Positions 51,715 through 60,963 of a stretch of DNA of 64,000 bases are shown here, piece after piece (position 1 is the stretch's first letter; the number at the start of each line of letters is the position of its first letter). The stretch is taken from positions 1-64,000 of the forward strand of contig URGS01000008.1 of the NCBI GenBank assembly GCA_900547415.1. Reading direction: 5' to 3'. Both the position numbers and the translations under genes were made by a program. This DNA comes from an uncultured Phascolarctobacterium sp. (GTDB lineage: Bacteria; Bacillota; Negativicutes; Acidaminococcales; Acidaminococcaceae). Under the pieces are notes generated by a model that saw only the letters and a program-made list of their open reading frames with translations, ran no database searches and was not told where the DNA came from.

Positions 51715-52683
51715 TTAGATATTTGCGAAGTAACGCATTAAATATATCAGGGAAAAAAGCAGAAGGCTTAAAACCGCTGTCATATATAAAAGATTATTAG
51801 TCGCAACGATATCCTCAGCCATTACGGGACGGATATTATCGCCAATGGTATCCTTACGAACAAGCTTGCCAAAGTAGTAATGATCACCACCAAGCTGAAT
51901 ATTCAAGGCACCTGCTGTAACTGACTCAGTCATAGCAGAATTTGGGCTCAGGTGGTTATAGCGGTCTCTCCAAAAGATTTTCCAAGCACCCTTAGTATTA
52001 AGGTTAAGGAAATAAGAGGCTAAAATCATTACGATACCTGTAATTCTTGCAGGAATAAGATTTGCTAAATCATCCAATTTGGCGGCACAGCGACCAAAAT
52101 ACATATATTTGTCGTTTTTATAGCCAACCATGGAGTCCATGGTATTGATGCCCTTATACAGAAAAGCCAAGGGTGCACCGCCTAAAAACATATACAGCAT
52201 AGGAGCAATTATTCCGTCTGCAGTATTTTCAGCAACGGTTTCCACAGCACCCTTAGTAACCTCCTCCTCATCGAGCTCCTTGGTATCACGACCAACAATC
52301 CAGGAAAGCTTGAGACGAGCATCAACAATATCCTTATTCTGCAGTGCGTAGTATACCTTCATACTCTCATCACGCAGACATTTGGTTGCAAAAATCTGAT
52401 AGCACATAATTGTTTCTACAGTAAAGCCCAGCCAAGGATTGAATTTGTAAGCTGCAGTAAGAAGTGCAAGAGGCACAAGGAAGGAAAGGGTCAGAACAAT
52501 AACAACCATCAAGGCACCTCCGAAGAGAAGGCCGTTATTGCTGAAGCCAAAGAGCTTTCTAAGATGCTTTTCTAAAAATGATATGAGATTGCCGATAAGA
52601 CAGATTGGATGTGGCAGCCAATGGGGGTCGCCAAAGATTAAGTCCAATATAAAGCCTGTGACAATAGCTCCTAAAGTCATCAT
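51715..52683 (-). CDS. cbiB: Adenosylcobinamide-phosphate synthase
   Basis: This integral membrane protein of 322 residues joins aminopropanol (or its phosphate) to adenosylcobyric acid. It has GFILDLIFGDPHWLPHP at the N-terminus, several hydrophobic helices and the ETVAENTADGIIAPM motif. I choose ATG 52683, after GAAGGGGA; upstream in-frame starts would overlap cbiA and lack a site. Confidence 0.95.
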   Translation of the reverse strand: MMTLGAIVTGFILDLIFGDPHWLPHPICLIGNLISFLEKHLRKLFGFSNNGLLFGGALMVVIVLTLSFLVPLALLTAAYKFNPWLGFTVETIMCYQIFATKCLRDESMKVYYALQNKDIVDARLKLSWIVGRDTKELDEEEVTKGAVETVAENTADGIIAPMLYMFLGGAPLAFLYKGINTMDSMVGYKNDKYMYFGRCAAKLDDLANLIPARITGIVMILASYFLNLNTKGAWKIFWRDRYNHLSPNSAMTESVTAGALNIQLGGDHYYFGKLVRKDTIGDNIRPVMAEDIVATNNLLYMTAVLSLLLFSLIYLMRYFANI

Positions 52684-52712
52684 AAAAATTTCCCCTTCTA
52701 CTAAAAGTGCAC

Positions 52713-54071
52713 TCAACATTTTGCATACTCCCTGCAATGCTCCACAAAACTGCGGGCAAATTCTTTATTTCCCCATAAGTGCATATGGGGATAACCGGCA
52801 TACATAGAAGCAGTGGTATGTGCTCCCTCCCACTGACCTTTGCCGGAGGCCTTGCATATAGCAAAGCCTGAACCATTATTTGTGCTGTCAGAATAATGGA
52901 ATTCATGAGCATTAATTTTACCGCCTTTAGGACACAGCACATTGTCCTCATTGGCAGTTATATTTACGTAACCGAAGCGTGTCAACTTAGAGGTCATGGC
53001 AGATTGGCCCTCGATGGCTCCTACCCAATCATAAATCGTATCTCCATCAACATAACGCTCTAAAAGATACATAAAGCCGCCGCACTCAGCAAAGCAAGGC
53101 AACCCTTTGTCAAGGGCAGCTTTTATATCCTGCAGCATGGTTTTATTGTCTGCCAGCTGCTGTGCATAGAGCTCAGGATAGCCACCGCCTAAGATAAGGC
53201 CATCACATTCAGGCAAATGAGCATCGTTTATGGGGCTAAAGGGAATAAGCTCTGCTCCCAGCTCGCATAAAAGATCCAGTGCATCCTGGTAATAGAAGCA
53301 AAAAGCCTTGTCCTGAGCGATGGCAAGCTTAACCCTGCCTACAGGCTCAATGCTCTGCTCCTTATATTCAAGAGGAGATGCTGCTTGGGCAAGCTCCATA
53401 AGGCCGTCTAAATCAATGGATTTGGCAGCCTGTTCAGCAAGACGCTCTACAATCTGCTGCAAATCGCCAATTTCTTCTGCAGTTATGAGGCCAAGATGAC
53501 GGCTTTCAAAGCCGCAGCTCTGCATAACAGGGAAATAGCCTAAAAGCTTGACACCGGTTTCCTTTTCAATAACGTCCTTGTAGAACATATAGCTCATAGG
53601 ATTTACATTATTGATAATTGCACCGACAATATGACTATCACTGCGGAACTCCTTGAAGCCCTTGATAGCTGCTGCAATGGAAAGAGCAGCACCCTTGCCA
53701 TTAACAACCAGAATTACAGGGGTGTCGCAGGTTACCGCCAGGTCATAGGCACTAGCCTCTACGGTCTTGCCCATGCCATCATAAAAGCCCATTGCACCCT
53801 CAAAAACTGCTACGTCTGCCTCTTTAGAGTTCTTGGCTACCAGATAAGGAACGATTTCCTTACCAAGCATAAACACGTCAAGATTTCTTGATTTAGCTCC
53901 GATAACCTTGGAATGAAACATTGGGTCAATATAGTCAGGACCGGATTTAAAGGCAGCAACCCTGTGGCCCTTATTCATAAGTGCTTTCAGCAGAGCACAG
54001 ACAATGGTAGTCTTGCCGCTGCCGCTGCCTGGAGCGCTGATCATAAATCTTGGAATCCTTACTTCAGCCAT
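52713..54071 (-). CDS. cbiA: Cobyrinic acid a,c-diamide synthase
   Basis: This 452-residue enzyme amidates the a and c carboxylates. The ATP domain starts RFMISAPGSGSGKTT, and the class I glutaminase-like C-terminus has FAECGGFMYL (nucleophile Cys) and HEFHYSD. It starts one base after the cbiET stop. Full length. Confidence 0.96.
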   Translation of the reverse strand: MAEVRIPRFMISAPGSGSGKTTIVCALLKALMNKGHRVAAFKSGPDYIDPMFHSKVIGAKSRNLDVFMLGKEIVPYLVAKNSKEADVAVFEGAMGFYDGMGKTVEASAYDLAVTCDTPVILVVNGKGAALSIAAAIKGFKEFRSDSHIVGAIINNVNPMSYMFYKDVIEKETGVKLLGYFPVMQSCGFESRHLGLITAEEIGDLQQIVERLAEQAAKSIDLDGLMELAQAASPLEYKEQSIEPVGRVKLAIAQDKAFCFYYQDALDLLCELGAELIPFSPINDAHLPECDGLILGGGYPELYAQQLADNKTMLQDIKAALDKGLPCFAECGGFMYLLERYVDGDTIYDWVGAIEGQSAMTSKLTRFGYVNITANEDNVLCPKGGKINAHEFHYSDSTNNGSGFAICKASGKGQWEGAHTTASMYAGYPHMHLWGNKEFARSFVEHCREYAKC

Positions 54072-54072
54072 G

Positions 54073-55287
54073 TTAATCTTCCTTCTTCAATGCAGTCATC
54101 ACATATACGGGATTTTGGGCCATCATCAGATTGTAGCTGCCTAAGTGCTTGCCACGGGCAACAAAGACATTGACGATGTCCAGTGTATAATCATGGTGCT
54201 GCTTATAGTATTCAGCAACCTCTGCCAGAGTTTCAATGGTTATAGCATTGATTACTACTCTGCAGCTGCTGTTTTTAGAATAAATGATATCCATCATTTG
54301 GCAAAGATCGCCCCCGCTGCCACCCACAAATACGCAGTCAGGTGCTGGCATATCCTTAATATTTTCCAAAGCCTCGCCGGCGATGACTTCCAGGTTTTCT
54401 ACTCCGAAAAGCTCCTTGTTTTTACCTAAAAGCTCTACAGCAACAGGGTTACGCTCAAAGGCCCACACCTTACCCTGTCTAGCTAAAAGAGCCAGCTCTA
54501 TGGAGCAGGAGCCAGTACCAGCTCCAATGTCATAAATCAAGTCAGTTGCTTTAGGCATCAGCTTGGACATGGAAACGCTGCGAACCTCCTGCTTAGTCAT
54601 AGGAACCTTACTGCGCATGAATAGCTCATCAGCAAGTCCGTGAACTACAGGCTCAAAGCCGCTGGCGTTTTCATTAAGAATCATCATAACGGACAAGGAC
54701 GGAAATTCAAGTTTGCTGATTTCCTCAGCAGTACCCTCTGTCAGCTTTTCCTCAGGATAGGAAAGATTTTCACCTACATAAACCTTTACACTGCCCAAGC
54801 CATGTTCACACAGCTTGCTGCAAAGCATTTGCGGGGAATGCTCCCCTCCTGTCAGAGAAAATACCTTCTTATTTTGGGCTACAGCAGAAACAAGATTTTG
54901 TCTGCGTCCATGCATGCTGACGATTTTAGCATCATCCCAGGACATATTAAGCTTGGAAGCAAAGTAAACCAGACTGCTGATACCGCAATAACGGACACAT
55001 TCACAGTCAGGAAGCTTGCCGCTAATAGTCTTGGCAAGGCTGAAGAAGCCTACATCGCCGGAAACAAGCACAGCCAGAACATCTTTTTCTGGGTCAGCCT
55101 CAGCTGCAATAACTGCAATTTCAGAGGTTTTAATAGTATCATAGACTTTTTTAGAAGCATCAGCAAAGCTGGACAGCATTCTTTTATCGCCAATAAGAAT
55201 ATTGCTTTCTGCAATAGCCTGACGAGCAGCACCAGTCAAAAGCTCCGGGTTACCCGGGCCGATGCCTACAATATTTACACGCAGCAT
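54073..55287 (-). CDS. cbiET: Bifunctional CbiE-CbiT: precorrin-6Y C5,15-methyltransferase (decarboxylating)
   Basis: This 404-residue fusion joins CbiE (1-about 200, with NIVGIGPGNPELLT and VSGDVGFFS) to CbiT (about 210-404, with an SAM site YDIGAGTGSCSIELAL and FVGGSGG). Together they methylate C5 and C15 and decarboxylate the acetate side chain at C12. The fused form corresponds to CobL. It follows cbiJ by 14 bases. Confidence 0.96.
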   Translation of the reverse strand: MLRVNIVGIGPGNPELLTGAARQAIAESNILIGDKRMLSSFADASKKVYDTIKTSEIAVIAAEADPEKDVLAVLVSGDVGFFSLAKTISGKLPDCECVRYCGISSLVYFASKLNMSWDDAKIVSMHGRRQNLVSAVAQNKKVFSLTGGEHSPQMLCSKLCEHGLGSVKVYVGENLSYPEEKLTEGTAEEISKLEFPSLSVMMILNENASGFEPVVHGLADELFMRSKVPMTKQEVRSVSMSKLMPKATDLIYDIGAGTGSCSIELALLARQGKVWAFERNPVAVELLGKNKELFGVENLEVIAGEALENIKDMPAPDCVFVGGSGGDLCQMMDIIYSKNSSCRVVINAITIETLAEVAEYYKQHHDYTLDIVNVFVARGKHLGSYNLMMAQNPVYVMTALKKED

Positions 55288-55301
55288 AGTGAGCTCCTTT
55301 A

Positions 55302-56057
55302 TTATCTAATCTCGTTGCGCAAATAAGCGATTATCTCACTGTAGCCGGCACCCTGCTCCTCAGAAGCTCTGCCGATTACAATAAGCTTGGCGCCTGCTGC
55401 TTCTGCAGCCTCGACCTTTTCTTCAAAGCCGCCTACAGAACCAGAATCCTTAGTCACCATGAACTTGCTGCCAAATTTCTTGAGCATAGCAATATTCAGC
55501 TCCTTAGAAAATGGTCCCTGCATGCATACAATGTTAGCAGGCTTATAGCCTAGGCTCAGTGCAGTGCTTAAGGAATCCTGCATAGGTAAAATTCTCAAGG
55601 CAATTCTTTCCTGGTAATCATTTACTGCCACAAAATCAGACAGATTCTTACTACCGGTGGTAAGAAAAATTTTACCCTCCAAATGATTCAACAGCTCCAC
55701 TGCTTCGCCAAAATCTGCAACTCTCGTATAATTACCAGCCTCACCTACGGGACGTACAAGGCGAAGATACTTACAATCTTCACGTCTGCAGGCCTCCTGC
55801 ACGGTTTCAGTAACGATTGTTGCATACGGATGAGTTGCATCAACTACAAAGGCAGGCTGCTTTTCCTTCAAAAAGCTGCACATAGCCTCCAAATCCATAC
55901 GCTTAGCCATAACAGTAACATTGCTTTGGGGCTCTATAAGAGAAGCACCGTATTCTGTAGCAACGGATACATAAATTTCAATATCTAAGTCAGCAAGATC
56001 TTTAATAAGCTTGCGTCCCTCACTGGTTCCACCAATGAGCCAAATTACCTGCTTCAT
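55302..56057 (-). CDS. cbiJ: Cobalt-precorrin-6A reductase
   Basis: This 251-residue enzyme reduces the corrin ring with NADPH. WLIGGTSEGRKL at the start, VDATHPYA, RPVG, TTGSKNL and VTKDSGSVGGFEEK are typical CbiJ/CobK motifs. Its ATG overlaps the cbiH stop by 4 bases. Confidence 0.95.
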   Translation of the reverse strand: MKQVIWLIGGTSEGRKLIKDLADLDIEIYVSVATEYGASLIEPQSNVTVMAKRMDLEAMCSFLKEKQPAFVVDATHPYATIVTETVQEACRREDCKYLRLVRPVGEAGNYTRVADFGEAVELLNHLEGKIFLTTGSKNLSDFVAVNDYQERIALRILPMQDSLSTALSLGYKPANIVCMQGPFSKELNIAMLKKFGSKFMVTKDSGSVGGFEEKVEAAEAAGAKLIVIGRASEEQGAGYSEIIAYLRNEIR

Positions 56058-56785
56058 CCCAGTCTGTAACCACGGGGAGTTACCATACGGCCGTTGATAA
56101 CCTGAGTTTGAGTATTGCCGATAATAACAGTAGAGAACATATCTACCTGTTTGTCACGGAGCTCAGCTAAGGTAGTCAGCTCGTACTCCTCACCTTCACG
56201 GCCAATATTGCGGACAATGCCTGCAGGAATAGTACCAGGCTGGTTTTTCAGCATAATGTCGCAGGCCTTTTGCAGATAGTCATGGCGCTTGAAGCTGGAA
56301 GGATTGTACAGGCAGATGCAGAAATCAGCCTGAGAAGCGCAATCAAGACGTTTTTCGATTTTTTCCCAGGGAGTCAGAAGGTCGCTCAGGGAAATCAGGC
56401 AGAAGTCACTAATCAGGGGCGCACCCAAAACTGCAGCGCCAGAGCATGCAGCAGTAATGCCGGGAACAACCTCAATTTCTACCTCAGGATGATCAGCAGC
56501 GACCTGGCACATAATACCAGCCATGCCGTATACACCAGCATCGCCACTGGAAATCATGGCAACGGTTTTGCCCTTCAGAGCCTCCTCCAAAGCCAGCTTG
56601 CAGCGGTCAACTTCCTTGCGCATACCGGTAGAAAGGAATTCCTTGTCAGCAAAATCATCTTTAATCAGGTTAACATATACATGGTAGCCTGCAATTACAT
56701 CACATTTTTGCAGAGCCTCATAAGCTCTTTTGGTCATTTGTTCAACGCCGCCAGGGCCAAGACCTACAACATATAATTTAGACAT
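56054..56785 (-). CDS. cbiH: Cobalt-precorrin-3 C17-methyltransferase
   Basis: This 243-residue SAM enzyme methylates C17 and contracts the ring. YVVGLGPGGVEQMT, ISSGDAGVYGMAG, VVPGITA and LYNPSS..R are CbiH/CobJ motifs. No extra iron-sulfur domain is present, so it is the short anaerobic form. It lies 12 bases after cbiG. Confidence 0.96.
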   Translation of the reverse strand: MSKLYVVGLGPGGVEQMTKRAYEALQKCDVIAGYHVYVNLIKDDFADKEFLSTGMRKEVDRCKLALEEALKGKTVAMISSGDAGVYGMAGIMCQVAADHPEVEIEVVPGITAACSGAAVLGAPLISDFCLISLSDLLTPWEKIEKRLDCASQADFCICLYNPSSFKRHDYLQKACDIMLKNQPGTIPAGIVRNIGREGEEYELTTLAELRDKQVDMFSTVIIGNTQTQVINGRMVTPRGYRLG

Positions 56786-56797
56786 AATCCACCATCC

Positions 56798-57865
56798 TTA
56801 ATTTCTTTTAAGACCAGTCTTGCTGAAATCCAAAACCAAAGCCTCTGCAGCTATGGCTAGGGTAACACCATTCAGACTGGTTTTTTGCAGCAGCAGCCTG
56901 CCACCATTACTGTCCTTGACAGCACTGCGTTCGCAAACATTGCTTACCCCTACTACACTTTGAACAAAGGCAGAGGGAGTAAAATCTCCTTCAACCTCAT
57001 TAAGCTCTTCAGCTGTATAGAAGTTGGCAGGAAGCTTATATTTTGCGGCAAAGGCTAAAAGCCCCTGCTCGTCTTTTTTCAAATCAACAGATGCAATACC
57101 GGCAATGGAGCGCAAATCAAGCCTAAGCTTGTTCAAGGCAGGCAAGACCAGGGCTTCGATGCTTTCCAGAGGAGTATTGCGTCGACAGCCTATTCCTAAG
57201 TGCACAATTCTAGGTAAAAGCCTAACGGTGCTTGGGAAAGGACTCAGCTCACTATCAAGAGTTATTGCCATTCCTATGGGCAGGGATAAATTACGCTCTA
57301 CGTTTACAGGTAAAGCTCCCTCCACAGTAAAGGCATCATCAAGATACAGTCCAACCTTTTGCTTATCTACCAAAGCTGCTGCAAAGTCCTTAGCAGCCTT
57401 CATAGAGCAAATGGACATATGGCTGCGTGCAGCCCATTCATCTACAGCAAACAGGCCGTTTACGTCAGTAGCAGTAGTAACGCAGGCAACGCCTCCAAGA
57501 TAAGCCGCAAGGCAGCGTGACAATTCGTTGGCACCACCAATATGGCCTGAAACAAGAGGAATGACAAAGTTTCCCCTCTCATCTACAGATACAACAGCAG
57601 GGTCTGCAACCTTGCTGACAAGGTATGGTGCAATTGTACGCACGGCAATCCCAGTTGCTCCTACAAATACTATGGTCTGACAATCCTTAAAAGCAGCTTT
57701 GCAGGCTTCATTGTGATTAGGAAGCATTTCCTCCAGTCCCACAGCAGCAGCATACTTGGAAACGGTTTGCAGTCTTACAGCATAGCCTATGCTTTCAAGA
57801 TACTTACCTATTTTTTTACTCAGCTCTGCGCCTCTTACTGAAAAGGAAAATACTGCTGCCTGCAT
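56798..57865 (-). CDS. cbiG: Cobalt-precorrin-5A hydrolase
   Basis: CbiG opens the lactone and releases acetaldehyde in the anaerobic pathway. The 355-residue protein has an N-terminal region with FVGATGIAVRTIAPYL, SGHIGGANEL and TTATDVNG, and the C-terminal CobE-like domain (about 225-350) with GIGCRRNTP and VGVSNVCE. One base separates it from cbiF. Marks the route as cobalt-early. Confidence 0.96.
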   Translation of the reverse strand: MQAAVFSFSVRGAELSKKIGKYLESIGYAVRLQTVSKYAAAVGLEEMLPNHNEACKAAFKDCQTIVFVGATGIAVRTIAPYLVSKVADPAVVSVDERGNFVIPLVSGHIGGANELSRCLAAYLGGVACVTTATDVNGLFAVDEWAARSHMSICSMKAAKDFAAALVDKQKVGLYLDDAFTVEGALPVNVERNLSLPIGMAITLDSELSPFPSTVRLLPRIVHLGIGCRRNTPLESIEALVLPALNKLRLDLRSIAGIASVDLKKDEQGLLAFAAKYKLPANFYTAEELNEVEGDFTPSAFVQSVVGVSNVCERSAVKDSNGGRLLLQKTSLNGVTLAIAAEALVLDFSKTGLKRN

Positions 57866-57866
57866 T

Positions 57867-58652
57867 TTATTTCACCTCAGGTTTAATATCCAGCTTGCTG
57901 GGGTCAGCCGCACGGAAGCCATGAGCAAAATTCGGGTTGTACAGCTCACTGCGGTCGTAAATATTACCCAGGAAGTTGCCAACAGTAATCAGGGCAGTTT
58001 TGTTGATGCCATGCTTAGCAGCGGTTTCAGCCAGAGTCTCTACAGTGCAGTAGCAAATCTTTTCATCAGGCCAGGAAGCCTTGTAAACAATAGCAGCCGG
58101 AGTATCAGGCTTGTAACCGCCTTTAACCAGCTCAACCTGCAGTTTTTCCAACAGACCGGAGCTGAGGAAAATAACCATGGTTGCTTTATGAGCAGCATAG
58201 TCAGCAATTTTTTGACGAGGCGGTACAGGAGTACGGCCTTCCATACGGGTAATGATTACAGATTGGCTTACATTAGGCAGAGTGTATTCAGCTTCCAATG
58301 CAGCAGCAGCAGCACAGAATGAGCTTACGCCAGGAACAATTTTAAAGGGCAGATTATAGCTGCGCAGCAGGTCGATTTGCTCACGATGAGCACCGTATAC
58401 AGAGGGGTCACCAGTGTGGAGACGTACAACCAGCTTGTCTGCCTGTGCAGCAGGAACCATCGCTGCAATAACTTCTTCCAGAGTCATTTCAGCACTGTTC
58501 ATGATTACACATTCCGGTTTGCAGTATTTCAGCAATTCCGGATTTACTAAGGAACCTGCATAGATAACCAGGTCTGCCTTTTCCAACAGTTCTTTGCCTT
58601 TTACAGTGATTAAGTCAGCAGCACCAGGGCCAGCACCAATAAAATAAATCAT
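57867..58652 (-). CDS. cbiF: Cobalt-precorrin-4 C11-methyltransferase
   Basis: This 261-residue SAM methyltransferase starts MIYFIGAGPGAADLIT and has RLHTGDPSVYGA, IVPGVSSF and TRMEGRTPVP, typical of CbiF/CobM. Its start overlaps the cbiL stop by one base. Confidence 0.97.
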   Translation of the reverse strand: MIYFIGAGPGAADLITVKGKELLEKADLVIYAGSLVNPELLKYCKPECVIMNSAEMTLEEVIAAMVPAAQADKLVVRLHTGDPSVYGAHREQIDLLRSYNLPFKIVPGVSSFCAAAAALEAEYTLPNVSQSVIITRMEGRTPVPPRQKIADYAAHKATMVIFLSSGLLEKLQVELVKGGYKPDTPAAIVYKASWPDEKICYCTVETLAETAAKHGINKTALITVGNFLGNIYDRSELYNPNFAHGFRAADPSKLDIKPEVK

Positions 58653-59353
58653 TATTTATCAAACTCCTTTTCTTTTACCAGAATTACAGAAAAATAGCTG
58701 CTTGCGGGATCGATTTCTTCTAAATCGAAATAAACCTTTTCACCGGGCAGACCGCAGCGCTCTACCATACCGGAATTCTTGATGAGGCCGCGTTCACGGA
58801 GTTCATCACGTACACGACCGATTTCGCTTGCAGATTTCATCAGAACCTTGTTGCCAGGGCCGTCCAGGAACTTAGTGGATTCCTTGTAGCTGCCAGGCAG
58901 AACAATCAAGGGTTCCGCTCTCTCGCAAAGAGATGTATTCAGACGAGCAGCTACTGCGCAGATGGAAGTTACACCTGCAACCAGCTCAGCATCGTAGCCA
59001 TCTTTCAGAACCAGCTTGTGTACATAAATGCAGGTAGCATACACGGTAGGACAGCCAAGAGTAATGAAAACAACATTTTTACCCTCGTCAAGAAGCTTTT
59101 CAATAGCATCAGCGCCTTCGCGATGAGCCTTATCCATAGCTGCCATATCCTTGGTCATGGGCATATAGATGTTGATTTGCTCCTTTTCATCCAGATTAAC
59201 GACCTGGTTTACGATTGCCTTTGCAGTCATAATGCCGTTGTCACCTAAGGGAAGTGCAACAACATCACATTCCTTCAGCAAGCGTACAGATTTCAGTGTC
59301 ATCAGCTCCGGATCGCCAGGGCCAATACCAACGCTATAAAGTTTACCTCTCAT
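58652..59353 (-). CDS. cbiL: Cobalt-precorrin-2 C20-methyltransferase
   Basis: This 233-residue SAM methyltransferase has YSVGIGPGDPELMTLK, ITLGCPTVYATC and LVAGVTSICA motifs of CbiL/CobI. It lies 4 bases after cbiD, in a tightly packed row. Confidence 0.97.
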   Translation of the reverse strand: MRGKLYSVGIGPGDPELMTLKSVRLLKECDVVALPLGDNGIMTAKAIVNQVVNLDEKEQINIYMPMTKDMAAMDKAHREGADAIEKLLDEGKNVVFITLGCPTVYATCIYVHKLVLKDGYDAELVAGVTSICAVAARLNTSLCERAEPLIVLPGSYKESTKFLDGPGNKVLMKSASEIGRVRDELRERGLIKNSGMVERCGLPGEKVYFDLEEIDPASSYFSVILVKEKEFDK

Positions 59354-59357
59354 TGTT

Positions 59358-60494
59358 TCATTCTCCTTTAACTTGATGTATTTTAATTAATTCATCTGCA
59401 TCCATTGTTTTGCCTAAAACACCATATACATTGGAAAACATCAGGGCAGCAGTTTTTATTTTGCCATGCACGCGATGCTGCATGTAAAAATCAATCTTAG
59501 CGGTTACTTCAGCCATAACCTCGTCAAAGATACCCTCTCTTTTGAGGACTTTAGTCACCTCGTCAGTAGTCAGGCATTTGTAGATTTCCTTGCCTGTTTC
59601 CACAGAGGCTCCATGGAACATTGCCTGCATAGCCAAAAGTTCAGTACGGCAATCTGCATATTTGGAATGGGTGTTCATTACACCCTGTGCCAGCTTAATA
59701 AGCTTGCCTGAGTGACCTATAAGCAGCAAGGACTCAAAGCCGCAGAACACCGCGTAATCCAAAAGCTCACCTACAAAATTACTGCAGGTCACAGAATCAG
59801 ATAAATCAAGCTTCAGAACATCCCTGGTAAAATCCTCGCCATAATTACCGAAGAAAACCAGTAAATCCTTATTGCCCTTTGCCTTTTGGGCGTTAATTTC
59901 CACATACATGGTTTCTATCAAAGCCTTTTCGCTCATGGGCTCCACAATACCGCTTGTACCCAGAACGGACAGACCGCCTACGATTCCCAGACGTGGGTTA
60001 AAGGTTTTTTTGGCAATTTCAACACCAGCGGGCATAGAAATTGTTACCCTAAGACCACCTGTATAACCACATTCCTTCATTACATTAGTAAGCTCAGTGG
60101 TAATCATCTTTCTAGGGGTAGGATTAATTGCAGGCTCGCCTACCTTGCAGGCCAGTCCAGGCTTAGTTACCCTTCCTACGCCGACGCCGCCGCACAGCTC
60201 TACGCCAGGCTGCTCCATGCGTTCTACCTTAGCATATACAAGAATGCCATTAGTATCATCAGGATCGTCGCCGGAGTCCTTGCGAATGGCACAGCTTACA
60301 TAATCCTGCTTTTGTTCAACCTCCAAAGGCTCCAAATCCAGAACAATTCCCTTGGGGGTGTCAATGCGAACGGTTTCTACACGTTCGCCCTTCAGCAGCA
60401 TTACTGCCGAAGCCTTAGATGCAGCCGTAGCACAGCTGCCCGTTGTATATCCACAGCGCAGATTCTTACCTTGTGAGAATTGGTATTGCTCCAC
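59358..60494 (-). CDS. cbiD: Cobalt-precorrin-5B C1-methyltransferase
   Basis: CbiD methylates C1 in the anaerobic branch. The 378-residue protein has the hallmark CGYTTGSCATAASKA near residue 14, GVGVGRVTKPGL and LLIGHSGKLIKLA. It is the first gene after the cobalamin riboswitch, so the whole row should be repressed by B12. Confidence 0.97.
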   Translation of the reverse strand: MEQYQFSQGKNLRCGYTTGSCATAASKASAVMLLKGERVETVRIDTPKGIVLDLEPLEVEQKQDYVSCAIRKDSGDDPDDTNGILVYAKVERMEQPGVELCGGVGVGRVTKPGLACKVGEPAINPTPRKMITTELTNVMKECGYTGGLRVTISMPAGVEIAKKTFNPRLGIVGGLSVLGTSGIVEPMSEKALIETMYVEINAQKAKGNKDLLVFFGNYGEDFTRDVLKLDLSDSVTCSNFVGELLDYAVFCGFESLLLIGHSGKLIKLAQGVMNTHSKYADCRTELLAMQAMFHGASVETGKEIYKCLTTDEVTKVLKREGIFDEVMAEVTAKIDFYMQHRVHGKIKTAALMFSNVYGVLGKTMDADELIKIHQVKGE

Positions 60495-60544
60495 TGTTAT
60501 ACTCCTTTACTTTTTTACCAAATAAGATTTTATCTCAATAACGT

Positions 60545-60575
60545 AAAAAGACTTCTGCCGAACCCGACAGAAGTC
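60545..60575 (-). terminator. Cobalamin riboswitch expression-platform terminator
   Basis: GACTTCTG-CG pairs with CG-CAGAAGTC across a short loop on the minus strand, followed by five T, 50 bases before cbiD and 3' of the aptamer. Confidence 0.88.
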
Positions 60576-60639
60576 ACAAAGACAAATTGGACCAACAAAA
60601 TAGTCTGTTTTGCAGGAAAAAAACATGCAAACTGAAGTA

Positions 60640-60776
60640 AATTTGTTAATCGCCGCCTCCATCACCCGTGGATTCAGACAATTCGTGTAGGCAGGCTGCT
60701 GACTAGAGCTAAGCTCGCACAGCGGCGGGACCGTATGGCAATGCCATCTGACCAAATCCTGCACGATATCGAAATG
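60640..60776 (-). promoter_or_regulatory. Cobalamin riboswitch
   Basis: The minus strand contains the cobalamin-element core: CCCGCCGCTGTGCGAG, then the B12 box TAGTCAGCAGCCTGCC (about 60690-60705), with flanking arms and a GGGTGATGGAGGCGGCG 3' part. It lies directly upstream of cbiD, preceded by a promoter and followed by a terminator, so binding of adenosylcobalamin should switch off the cbi operon. Boundaries approximate. Confidence 0.92.
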
Positions 60777-60805
60777 ATTATAACATATTTAATCGTAAAA
60801 TCCAA
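60777..60805 (-). promoter_or_regulatory. Promoter of the cobalamin operon
   Basis: TTGGAT (60805-60800) and TATAAT (60782-60777) are 17 bases apart on the minus strand, just before the riboswitch. The AT-rich stretch 60806-60919 upstream holds nothing else I can identify. Confidence 0.78.
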
Positions 60806-60919
60806 TAGTTTTAGGAATAATTTCTACTAATTTTATTACGATAAATTCATTCTTATTATCAATTATTACTATTAAGTTTTTAATAAAATCAAGCTTTTTA
60901 TATCATATAATTGTATAAC

Positions 60920-60955
60920 AAAAAAAAAGCAGATAAGCTTTCACTTATCTGCTTT
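60920..60955 (-). terminator. Rho-independent terminator after the NlpC/P60 gene
   Basis: AAAGCAGATAAG (60926-60937) pairs perfectly with CTTATCTGCTTT (60944-60955); nine T follow on the minus strand, 9 bases after the stop codon. Confidence 0.95.
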
Positions 60956-60963
60956 AATATTCA

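Noticed and set aside
60507..60764. Open frame on the minus strand before cbiD
   Set aside because: It coincides with the cobalamin riboswitch and its terminator; RNA structure explains the sequence.
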